DNA from: Astrocystis sublimbata
Taxonomy: Eukaryota > Ascomycota > Sordariomycetes > Xylariales > Xylariaceae
Length of the DNA: 64,000 nt
Reading direction: 5' to 3'
NCBI GenBank assembly: GCA_022453515.1
Contig: JAJNNY010000005.1
Span: 372,001 to 436,000, forward strand
Shown here: positions 23,971 through 34,024 of the stretch, in pieces
Layout: each line of letters opens with the position of its first letter
Position numbering within the stretch: the stretch's first letter is position 1
Made by a program: the position numbers and the translations under genes
Notes under the pieces: generated by a model
Seen by the model: only the letters and a program-made list of their open reading frames with translations
The model's database searches: none
Told to the model about the DNA's origin: nothing

Positions 23971-24593
23971 GAAAAGTCAGGGAGAGCAATAGCCAAGGAA
24001 AAACAAGCCTATTCCTTAGCCAAACGTTTTTATTCCTCCTCGAGACGCTCCTACTCCTCCAACTTATCTAAATTTTAAAGACCACGCTAAATAAACTTCA
24101 CCCCTCGCTCCCGAAGAAAATCAGACTAACGACCCAAACAACTGACACGGGCGATAGCGGCAGCAGTCTCAGCGGCTAACCGTTCCAGCTACTGTTCAGC
24201 AGCACAACACTCCTTATCAATACGATCCTTCTCGGCACGGATTTACCGAAGGGAAACCAGCGACATATGATTTCCGTCGCAAAAAGACATATTTACATCA
24301 CTACAGTGATTATACCGATTTCGATCTTCCAGCATCTTGTATACAAGACCCTTATCGAAACATCGAGAACAGGGCATAACCTCGAAACCGAATTGACTAA
24401 TGGACTCAACTAGTTCGCGACGACTTTCGGTAGACGATTTCTTTTGTGTACTATAGTTAGCTTTAGTAATACGACCAGATATAATAGGAAAAGAAAACAA
24501 GTCAAGGAAGAGAAGGAATTTAACAAACCAGAAAATATAAAGGGCACTCACTACTATTTATTACAGACAATAAACCTGAGAGAAGGGAGATAA
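23930..24593 (-). pseudogene. Antisense reading frame of element B: Zn2Cys6-like cluster plus charged helical tail
   Basis: On the minus strand, from just inside the 3' LTR, a GTGAGTGCC splice-donor-like site lies at 24551-24543. The frame downstream reads VMPCSRCFDKGLVYKMLEDR and then NRYNHCSDVNMSFCDGN. Counting two Tyr codons (TAC, TAT) as RIP products of Cys, the spacing is C-x2-C-x6-C-x8-C-x2-C-x7-C, the pattern of fungal Zn(II)2Cys6 DNA-binding clusters. After a TAA at 24243 the same frame continues with charged coiled-coil-like sequence (IRAEKDRIDKECCAAEQ and LERLAAETAAAIARV). It ends in WEVDPALLALVD, overlapping in antisense the tail of pol. Element C has a diverged counterpart at the same place. 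Function is unknown; a DNA-binding accessory protein is my inference. Confidence 0.6.
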
Positions 24594-25067
24594 TATTACG
24601 AACCAACTGCAAAACAGGCCAGTTGGAGAGGCCCAGCGCAGCCATATAACGAAGGGTCATGCAGGGCAAGCACGGATACGTGAATATCGGATACAGGGGT
24701 ATTTAAGGTTACGTAATACGTCTCTGTAGAGCTAACAGAGAATCTCCATAGTTTCTATAGAAACAATAGAGATAGGTCTCTATAGTTTCTATAGAGACAA
24801 TAGAGATACGCAGTTATGTGAAGGAAAGAAATACTATATAGCCTCGACGGCATCCCTATGTATCTAGTCTTTCCTTACTTTACTATTCAATCTAAGCATA
24901 CCAATAGTTCTTAGAATAGGAATAACCTCCTAGCGACTTAGTGAACGATACCTTATATTACTCAGCGATCCTTTGTTATAAGCTTAGCCCTTATCCTTAG
25001 GAACATATACCCACTAAGACCCCTACTCTACCCTATACTCAGTGTTACGGATAGAGCAGTCGTTACA
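24594..25067 (+). repeat. Element B 3' LTR
   Basis: The 474-bp partner of 18071-18544. It is more RIP-mutated in places, for example TTACGTAATACG against TCACGTGATACG, which destroys the CACGTG core here. Followed by target duplication CTTAC. Confidence 0.95.
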
Positions 25068-25072
25068 CTTAC

Positions 25073-26994
25073 CCGGAATGTAGAGACCCGGAATAAGGCC
25101 GTTATGGGCCTCTAGGAGATAGTAAAGCTCCATTATGACGCACTCTATGTCCTTAACGACAAAATTACGACCTAGGAAAACCTGATCCGAACCTAGCAGA
25201 CGGACTATAGTAACCTGGTGAACGAATTAAATCAGTGGGGATATGAGAAGGACTAACGTTTTGATTATTTGGAAGAATAACCCTACGCGGATCCTGCCTA
25301 AGTCGAGGAAGTATGCTAGTATATAGAAACTATAGTTGCTAAAATATAGCGCTAGTTATAGACTAATTAACGAGTCGATATTAATTTAGTAATATATAAT
25401 ATAAAGGTATAAACCCCGTCTAGCGCTTTTATTAGCCGACCTTAGTTACGCCCTTATACTAAGTACTCTAGCTTAGAAGCTCGGATTAGAGACTAACTAA
25501 CCTCGGAGGTACTATAAGCCTTACAAATGAGGGGGGTCTCTGAGGCAGCTTAAGCCTAGTACCGAGCAACCAGGGTGCGAGCCTCCCTTGTTGGAGCACC
25601 TGGCGGACTAGGGGACGACCCGGATGATTCTAACGATGATTTCGGGGGTTACCGCCCTTTTCAACCACCTCGTGGACCTCCTAGGGGGCTACTACGAGGA
25701 TTATTTAGACAATCCGGTGGGGATGGCGACGATGATGACAACTCGCTACCCCGGAACAGTATAGAAGACCGCTTGATTAGAGCGCTAGAACGTCTGGTCC
25801 GACCCCTAACGATAGTAATAATTAACCCTATATAACTCAATAAGCCTAGCACGTATAACGGAAAAGATAAATTAAAATTTATACTATGGTGGGCTAGGGT
25901 ACGATTGTATATATAGTTATACTCGGATAGTTTCCCTAAAGACTACTATCGTATTAATTGGGTAGGATCGCTGCTAACGGACCTAGCTTAAACTTGGCAT
26001 TAGTAGCGCCTAGGCCAACTGTAGTGTATGGGCCTGCGGGACCAATAGAATACGTATAAGGTAGCGCTAAAGGAGCGATTCTAGGACTTTTCGGAAAAGC
26101 ACTGGAATTACCGTAAGATAAAGGAGCTACGCTATTACGGAGATATAGTCTAGTATATTACGGAAATAATAGATTTTAACGAGGTAGTTAAATGGTTTGG
26201 AATAACGTTTTAGACCTATATATTAAAAACCTTGCCCGACGAGATTACTAAATTAGTATACTCTAGGCAAGGTATTATGCCTAAAAACGATAACAAGTTT
26301 CTGGACGTAATTCGTGAAGCAGGATCGATTTATAAAAATATGTTTACGAACCTAGGCCTAACAATACTATTGTTAAAAGGCGGGCCCGCTTTAACGATGG
26401 AGTATTCGAAGTTGGGCTAACCTAAAAAAGGAGATCGCTCTAACTCCGGCTTAAATCGATTTTTAAAACAGGACGAAGGTAAAAAAGCTAGCTAATCTAG
26501 ACCCAGGATCGAGGCGAAGGACAAACGTTGGGGGTCTAATAAAAAGGCCCTGTAAAGGATAGTATAGGATACTATTAACTAACGAAAACGCGATAAAAAA
26601 GCGTATTAGCGATATAGCTGCGATAATTATTAAACCTTTGCTTGCTTTGCTAAAAAAGATCAAAAGGGCAAGGACCTGCCGCTAGCCCTAGAGAAAATCT
26701 TTTTTATAAAACGAAAAGCTAAGGATAGTCCAACTCATAATATAAAAAAAGCACGGGTAGATATAATAGTAATAGAAATAGTATATTTAGGAAACGAACC
26801 TATAATAGAAATAGTACTTTTAACCTATTTCGAAAACAAGGACTCTAAATCGGATTTTTAAATAGTCCTTATGCAATACTTTATAGAACTAATAAACTAT
26901 ATTAAGGTGAGGCGATTACGGTCTTAAGCCTAAAGAGATCACGAGACGCTAAGGCAATAATAAGAAGGGTTATACCTAAGCCGAAATCAGGTAT
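25073..26994 (+). pseudogene. Element A gag, second part
   Basis: It continues the gag frame after element B with a coiled-coil-like stretch (KAVMGLQEIVKLHYDALYV, then NLVNELNQWGYEKD). The longest clean piece is 25575-25835, an acidic Gly/Pro-rich segment (GDDPDDSNDDFGGY) followed by IEDRLIRALERLVRPL. The capsid-like part follows at 25840-26420 (WWARVRLYI; TLPDEITKLVYSRQG). A degraded cysteine-rich piece near 26600-26650 may be the nucleocapsid knuckle. Stops are mostly TAG/TAA at former Gln/Trp codons. Element C interrupts the sequence at 26999. Confidence 0.75.
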
Positions 26995-26999
26995 TAGAC

Positions 27000-27498
27000 T
27001 ATTACGAACCAACAGGAAACGACCTGTCGGGAAGGCCTAATAAGGGCGGACAGTTATGCCTAAGCGGATAGGCGCGGGGCTGGGAGGACAAGCCACGTAA
27101 AGCGCCAAGGAATAGGTCACGTGACAGGATCATTGGATCACAACAGTAAGCCAGTGAGCCAAGATAGCTTACTAGATCGTATAAGTGAGCCAGTGAGCCA
27201 AGATGGCTTACCAGATTGTATAAGTAAGTTAGTAAGCAGAGATATTATGTAAAGAAAGGAAATACTATATAGCTTCGATAGTATTCCTATATATCTAGTT
27301 TTTCCTTATTTTACTATTTAATTTAAGTATACTAATAGTTTTTAGAATAGGAGTAACCTCCTAGCGACTTAGTGAACAATACTTTATATTGCTTAGCGAT
27401 CTTTTATTATAAGCTTAGCCCTTATCTTTAGGAACATATACCTACTAAGACCCCTATTCTACCCTATATTTAGTATTACGGATAGAGCAGTTGTTACA
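27000..27498 (+). repeat. Element C 5' LTR
   Basis: Direct repeat of 33522-34019. U3 holds GTCACGTGA at 27116-27124 and two to three tandem hairpin units of the type AAGCCAGTGAGCCAAGATGG at about 27140-27235. The 3' half, from GAAAGGAAATACTATATAGC onward, is shared with element B. Confidence 0.95.
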
Positions 27499-27579
27499 TT
27501 TTAAATAGTCTTGTTTAGTTAAGCTACGAAATAAGCTGAGCAATAGGACGTAATAGCTATATAAGCTTAGATACCTAAT

Positions 27580-30500
27580 ATAACTTAGGAATAAGTCCTA
27601 AAGATTATTAACCAGTTGTACGGAAGAATCAATTAGTTAAACAAAGCTAACAAATAGTTCGAAAACCAACTATTTGCGATATTTAAGCTAAAGCGTTACA
27701 AGCTAACTTAACTAACCATATTTAATAGAAAACAAAACTAGTTAAAGGGATTCCTAACCTAGGCCAAGGCCTATATACGGTATTTCGGAGAGGACTTTCC
27801 CTCGGAAGGAGAAAAGATCCTCTGTGTAACAGGATTCCTTACTAGAGAAGCACTGGAATAGTTCGAGCTAAAAATAAAAGAATTTATCGAAAACAAAGAA
27901 AAGGATTAGTCAAAAGATACTAAAAAAGCATTCGCTAATATAAAAGGATTCAAAAAAGCCCTTACGGATATATATAGTAATCTAAAAACCGAAAGACAAG
28001 CAGAACAAAGGCTGCTAGACCTGCGATAAACTAGGTTAGCTAGCAAATACGCCACCGAGTTCAAAAAAATGCTCGCGCTTATAATTTGGAATAATAACAA
28101 TAACCTAATATTTATATTCTATAAAGGACTAAAGAACGAAGTCCAAAACGAGTTATTCCGAATCAAACAACCAAAGGAACTATATAACTATATTATATCG
28201 GTAATCAAAATCGATAATCGTCTGTACAAAAGACGCATGCAAAAACGAGGGAAAGGAGCCACGTACATAGCCAACACCAAGAAGGCACGAAGGAACCAAT
28301 CCACGGCCACAGGAACACACCCAGGCCCAATAGAGGTTAACGCTACAGAAAAAGACCTTAAGCAAGTTAAATGTTACAATTGCCAATAAATAGGACATTA
28401 TGCACGAAAATGCCCTAAACCCCAAAAGGAACGAAAGAACAGAAGAGTACCTAAGGGAAAACAAGCGTTAGTAGCCGAAAACGGTACGCAATAGATCGCG
28501 ATAATACGTATAAACAGTATACCAATAGTTAAAAATAGGGACTAGCCAAAAGGCGAGTTATATCCCAAAAATATAAGCTATATATATAATTAGTATAAAC
28601 ACTAAACTAAGTTCGAAAAAATTAAATACTTAGTAGCTAAATCTATATAACGGGGAGATACCCTTATAACTAATTAAGGACAAAAAAAACAAAAAGTCAG
28701 GGAGACTAAACTAACAACTCTAGAAGCAATACCTAAATATAGATTGCAGGATCGACTTTGGGAAGTATAACAAATAAGAAACCACCCACTGATTATAGGG
28801 ATAGGAACCAATACTCTCGAGACGCCACAATATATAGCAGGATATATATTATAAAGCTACTTATACGATAGAACCATAATAAATAGAGAAAAAATACTAG
28901 TACTAAAGAATCTAAAATACGAAAAAATCTTATAGGTATCCTATATAGTGTATTAATATAACAAATATATAGTTAAAAAGATCTAAAACAACTGGTTTCT
29001 AAAACAAATTAATAGAAAACCAATAGATAGATTATACTAAAAAGACAAAATAGGACGACTAGTAGTTACTCACTATAACCCTAGAGGATTTTATCTATTC
29101 GAATCAGACCCCATATGGCCTAAAGAATGCTTTCTAGGGGGAGATAAATTGAAAGAGTGTACTAGCGACCACTATAAAATCCACGCCTATAAGAAAGCGA
29201 GGAACTAGAGAAAGAAAAACGAAGCCAACAAAAAGGCTCAATAGAAACGACTCATATACAAGACACTTATACAAAGGAAACAGGACTCCGAACCACCAGT
29301 CATAGTAACACTAGATGAAAAACCAATATAGTCCGAAAAGGAACTACGGAACCATATAGAAAAGGTCTAGGCCACAAAGGGCAAAAACCGACGACATATA
29401 GCATAATAATCAAAAAACAACAAAAAACAGTTGTAAAACAACAATAACTAACTTAAAGCATCGAAAAGTTGTTATACACTATAGACACAGAAATGTTTAC
29501 ATAACTCACAATAGAGTTACGATACGAAAAAAAAAAGTTAGCAGCTATAATCAATACAGGCGTACAAGCAAACTTCATTTTACTAAAAATTGTTAACAAG
29601 CTTGACCTAGAATAAAAGCTTAAAAACAACCCCTACCCACTTACAACCGTTAATAATAGTCATATAGTATATAATCAAAGGATTATTAGAAAGGAAACTA
29701 TAGAACTTCCTTTTAATATCCAGGGTTACAAAGAACGGCTTAAGCTCGATATTACAGAAATATCCAGGTACGATATTATTTTAGAAATACCCTAGTTGCG
29801 GGTAAGCAATCCCAAAATGAATTAGAGCACCGGCTAGCTTTAATAGGATATACCAGGAAAAGATTTAGCCTCTGAGGAGTCTATTGGAAAGAACTCACAC
29901 AAATCTATAAAAACACTTAGCATTTGTTTATTAATCAAAAAACCTAAGCCAATACTAACAGATAAATTACCGGAATAGTACTAAGAATTCGGCAACCTAT
30001 TTAAAGCATAACTAACAGAAACAGGATTACTAAAATACAGCAAATAGGATTACTATATTTCAATTAAGGAAGGCGAGACCCTAAAACACTAAGTATTATA
30101 CTACATAAACCGTAAACAACTGTGAGAATTAGACAAATATCTACGAAAAAACCTAGCCAGGGGGTACATACAAAAGTCAGAATTATTAGCGAGATCACCG
30201 ATTCTATAAGTACCCAAAAAACTAGGCAAAAACGGCAAGCCTAAATAGAGGCTATATATCGATTACAGAGATATAAATACAAAAACCAAAAAATTCGTAG
30301 AACCGTTACCAAGAATCGACAACCTACGAGATAGATTATATAAGGCCAGATGGTTCACCGCTTTAGACTTACTAGAATCATATTACGAACTACGAATCGC
30401 TAAAAGCAACGAAGAGAAAACGGCATTCGGAACACCTTACAGGTTATACAAATACCTAGTAATGCTATTCGGGCTTACCAATATACTAGCAAGCTTCCAA

Positions 30501-32930
30501 GCCATGATTATAGATATACTACGTGAATTTCTCGATAAATTCGTAATAGTATACCTTAATAACATCCTAATCTATTTAGAAACTATGGAAAAACACGAAG
30601 GACATGTCCGATAAGTGCTTACGGTACTACGAGACGCCAAATTAAAAGTGAACGCTAAAAAAAGCGAATTTCACAAACAGAAAGTGGACTTTCTAGGATT
30701 CACGATTACTCTAGGAAAAGTACGAATCCAAAACGTAAAGATCGAAGCAGTAAGGAATTAGCTAGTACCAAAAAGCATTACAGACGTACGGGCGTTCGTA
30801 GGATTTACGAACTATATCCGAGCTCTTATTGCTGGATTTAGGAAAATCGCCACACCCTTTACAAACCTTACAAAAAAAAACAACGAATTCCGATAGACAG
30901 AGGTAGAATAACGGGCGTTCGATATACTAAAGGAAAAAGTACTATTAGATCTAGTGTTATAATTACTTGATCCAAATAAGGAATTTAAAATCGAAGTTAA
31001 CGTATGTAACAACGTAATAGGTGGACAATTAGGTTAACAAAATAAGAATAGAAAACTATATCCAGTAGTATTTTTTTTAACAAAGTTCTTAGGATTATAA
31101 ATAAACTACCCAATCTTAAATAAAGAACTTATAGCTATTATCCAAGTATTCGAAAAATGGGAACATTATCTCTATAGCTTGGAACAACTAATAAAAGTCT
31201 ACTCGGATTATAAAAACCTTATAACTTTTATAACTACTAAAGTATTAAATAAACAATAAATATAATAGGCAGAATTCCTATTATAGTTTAACTTTAAAAT
31301 TATCTATATTAAAGGTAAAGAGAATATTTAGGCCGATATTCTGAGTTAAAGAAGTAACTACAAACAAACGGGCGAAAAGAAAAGCCAGATCCTATTACAG
31401 GGTAATAAGAAAGATGGACTTATAGTAGTAGGAGCCACACAAATGTTCGAAAAAAACAACGACCGTATACTATAGATTAGTATAGCCATAAGGATTAACT
31501 ATAACAAATGGACACAACGAATCAGAGAATTCCTTAAGAGTTAAAATCAATCCCTAAATCACAATAATCAAATATACAAAAACTATGAAAAGAAACTATA
31601 CGTACTAGACGAATTCTATACAGAACTAGTACGAAAAATATATAAGCACCCTTTAGCAGGACACTAGGGAGTCTTTAAAACCTATTAAAGATTGAAACAA
31701 TACTATGGATTCTTAGGCATAAAGGACTATGTTAGACAAGTTATTAAGAAATGTGACATATATCAAAAAGCAAAGATATTACAACATAAGCCATACGGAC
31801 TATTAAACCCGATCAAGCTATTAAACAGGGCATAGAAAATGATCGCGTTCGATTTTATTATAAAGCTACCCAAGTCCAAAGAACCAATAATAGGAGTAGA
31901 GTTTGACTCTATCTTAGTTATAGTAGAAAGACTTACTAAATACGGGCTTTTTATACCCTACAAAAAAGCAAGCACCGCAGAAGAACTTAGATACGCTATT
32001 TTGAAGCATATTTTTAGTAAGCACGGATTCCCAAAAGAGATTATTACTAATTAAAGAAGCACGATAGCTTCTAAATACTAGCAATCACTTATAAAAGCAT
32101 TAGGGGTTAAGCACAGAATGTTTATAGCTTATTACCCTTAGATAGACAGATAAATAGAAAGGCTAAATCAAACGCTAGAGCAGTACCTCCGATACTACTT
32201 TAATGAACAGCAAAACAACTGGGTTGAGTTATTACTAGCAGCGGAATATACCTATAATAGCTCAGTTAACGAGTCTATAAAAATGTCACCCTTTAAAGCG
32301 AACTATGGGTTCGACCTAGAAGAAAGAACCGCGATTCTAGGAATTACGGCACCTCAAGCAGAAAATCAAGCTAAAACAGCCTTAGGCCTGCAACAAAAAC
32401 TATAATAAGAACTCATATTTATCCAGGAACGAATAAAAGCCTACTATAATAAAAACAGGTTATTAGAGCTAACCTTAAAGGAGAAAGATAAGGTCTATCT
32501 CTTAAAACGAAACATCGAAACAAAAAAACCAAACGAAAAATTAAACTTTAAATAGATTGGACTATTCGAGATTAAAGAAATCAAATCGAAATTAAACTAC
32601 CTGCTCAAACTACCCAAAGGAATAAAGAGACACCCGGTATTCCACATCTCCTTGCTAAAGAAAACACCCGATAACGCTAAGCTCGAAACTAAGCTTAAAA
32701 CAAAACCCGATTATAAAGAATTCGAAATCGAAAAAATACTAGATTTACGTTAAAACAAAAACACGTTCGAATACCTAGTAAAATGGAAAGAGTACTTACA
32801 CGCGGAAAATACATAGGAACCTAAGAAATACTTACAGAAGGCCGGCCAGAAAGTGAACCAGTTTTACTACTAGCACCCTAACTAACCAAGGCCAGGAGGG
32901 CAGGGTCAACCCCCCAAGCAGAAGGAGAAT
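27580..32930 (+). pseudogene. Element C gag-pol, RIP-degraded
   Basis: The gag start codon is now ATA at 27580 where element B has ATG. A clean gag stretch at 28069-28389 ends at an intact-spaced CCHC knuckle (CYNC-x4-H-x4-C, about 28370-28410). The protease site reads INTGVQANF near 29559, Asp changed to Asn. Reverse transcriptase has YLNNILIYLE at about 30555. The integrase core lies at 31839-32054 (FIIKLPKSKEPIIGVEF), followed by a region ending KANYGFD. The chromodomain is at about 32719-32850 (EYLVKWKEYLHAENT). Internal TAA/TAG codons occur throughout. The element is close kin to B but inserted independently. Confidence 0.9.
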
Positions 32931-33521
32931 AAAAGGTATTCTAGTTAATAACGTCCATAGCACCCGCCGCTTAGATAGCCACCACGGCCTCAGACTCCTT
33001 ACGTTCCTAACAATCAAGCTTATTAAAAGAACAAAAACTATTATTAACTAGAGTTATACCGTTAGCTTAATAAAAAATCTGTTAATAATGGATATTTTTT
33101 AAATAAAATAGGGCTTCGGAAAACTATTTTTCAGCTTTCCGCTCTTCCTCCGCCAAACGATCAGATTTACTAAAGAATTTATTAGTAACTACTAACGAAA
33201 CACTAGAACTATTACAAAAACAACCATAACAAACACACTCCTTATACCAAGAAATACCATCTATCATCTTACAGTCCTACTCATAATCACAATAGAAAAA
33301 ACAAGGCATAACTTTGTAACCTTCCTTATTAATAAGGGCTGCTAAAACATAGTATTATTCAGTCTTCGTAGGGCGAGAACGTTTTTCGATACGATTAGAT
33401 ATTACGAATAAAAAAAAAAAAAAAGGGTAAAAAGCATCGCACCCAAATGGAAAAGAAACTAAGGGAGGCACTTACTACTTATGATTATTAAGGGCAATAA
33501 TCCTAGGAAGAAGGGAGATAA
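32850..33521 (-). pseudogene. Antisense reading frame of element C: diverged Zn2Cys6-like counterpart
   Basis: On the minus strand a GTAAGTGCC splice-donor-like site lies at 33475-33467, the same place as in element B. The downstream frame reads SNRIEKRSRPTKTE, then VMPCFFYCDYE (with TAG) and DCKMIDGISWYKECVC. With two Tyr codons counted as former Cys, the spacing is C-x2-C-x6-C-x8-C-x2-C-x6-C, again the Zn2Cys6 pattern. A charged tail follows (SDRLAEEERKAEK; ERKESEAVVAI) and the frame ends AWGVDPALLALVS, like the end in element B. The protein similarity survives although the DNA of this interval is not alignable by eye with that of B. Confidence 0.58.
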
Positions 33522-34019
33522 TGTTACAAACCAACAAGAAACGACCTATCGGGAAGGCCTAATAAGGGCGGACAGTTATGCCTAAGCGGATAGGCGCGGG
33601 GCTGGGAGGACAAGCCACGTAAAGCGCCAAGGAATAGGTCACGTAACAGGATCATTAGATTACGACAGTAAGCCAGTGAGCCAAGGTGGCTCACTAGATC
33701 GTATAAGTAAGCCAGTAAGCCAAAATGGCTCACCAGATCATATAAGTGAGCTAGTGAGCAAAATATTATATGAAGAAAGGAAATACTATATAGCCTCGAT
33801 AGTATTCCTATGTATCTAGTCTTTCCTTACTTTACTATTCAATCTAAGCATACTAACAGTTCTTGGAATGGGAGTAACCTCCTAGCAACTTAGTGAACGA
33901 TACCTTATATTGCTTAGCGATCCTTTGTTATAAGCTTAGCCCTTATCCTTAGGAACATATACCCACTAAGACCCCTACTCTACCCTATACTTAGTGTTAC
34001 GGATAGAGCAGTCGTTACA
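33522..34019 (+). repeat. Element C 3' LTR
   Basis: The 498-bp partner of 27000-27498. It keeps the canonical TGTTACA start; the CACGTG core is mutated here to CACGTA. Followed by target duplication TAGAC. Confidence 0.95.
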
Positions 34020-34024
34020 TAGAC

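Larger units (their letters stand above)
18071..25067 (+). mobile_element. Element B: Ty3/Gypsy chromovirus nested in element A gag
   Basis: LTRs of 474 bp (18071-18544 and 24594-25067) start TGTTACGAACC (TATTACG in the 3' copy) and end TTACA. The 5-bp target duplication CTTAC is exact (18066-18070 and 25068-25072). The total is 6,997 bp. The internal region codes for gag with a zinc knuckle, protease, reverse transcriptase, RNase H, integrase and chromodomain, all RIP-damaged. It is followed by about 640 bp holding an antisense reading frame before the 3' LTR. Gag-pol closely resembles that of element C, but the zone after the chromodomain and the first half of the LTR do not. Confidence 0.95.
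27000..34019 (+). mobile_element. Element C: Ty3/Gypsy chromovirus nested in element A
   Basis: LTRs of 499 bp (27000-27498) and 498 bp (33522-34019) are flanked by the exact 5-bp duplication TAGAC (26995-26999 and 34020-34024). Total length is about 7.0 kb. Gag-pol and the second half of the LTR match element B apart from mostly transition differences. The first half of the LTR and the interval between chromodomain and 3' LTR are unrelated to those of B. It is RIP-degraded throughout. Confidence 0.95.

Noticed and set aside
24243..24551. The antisense open frame of element B as an independent host gene
   Set aside because: It lies wholly inside a RIP-mutated retroelement, has no ATG at its open start, and its similarity continues past a stop, so it is treated as part of the element.
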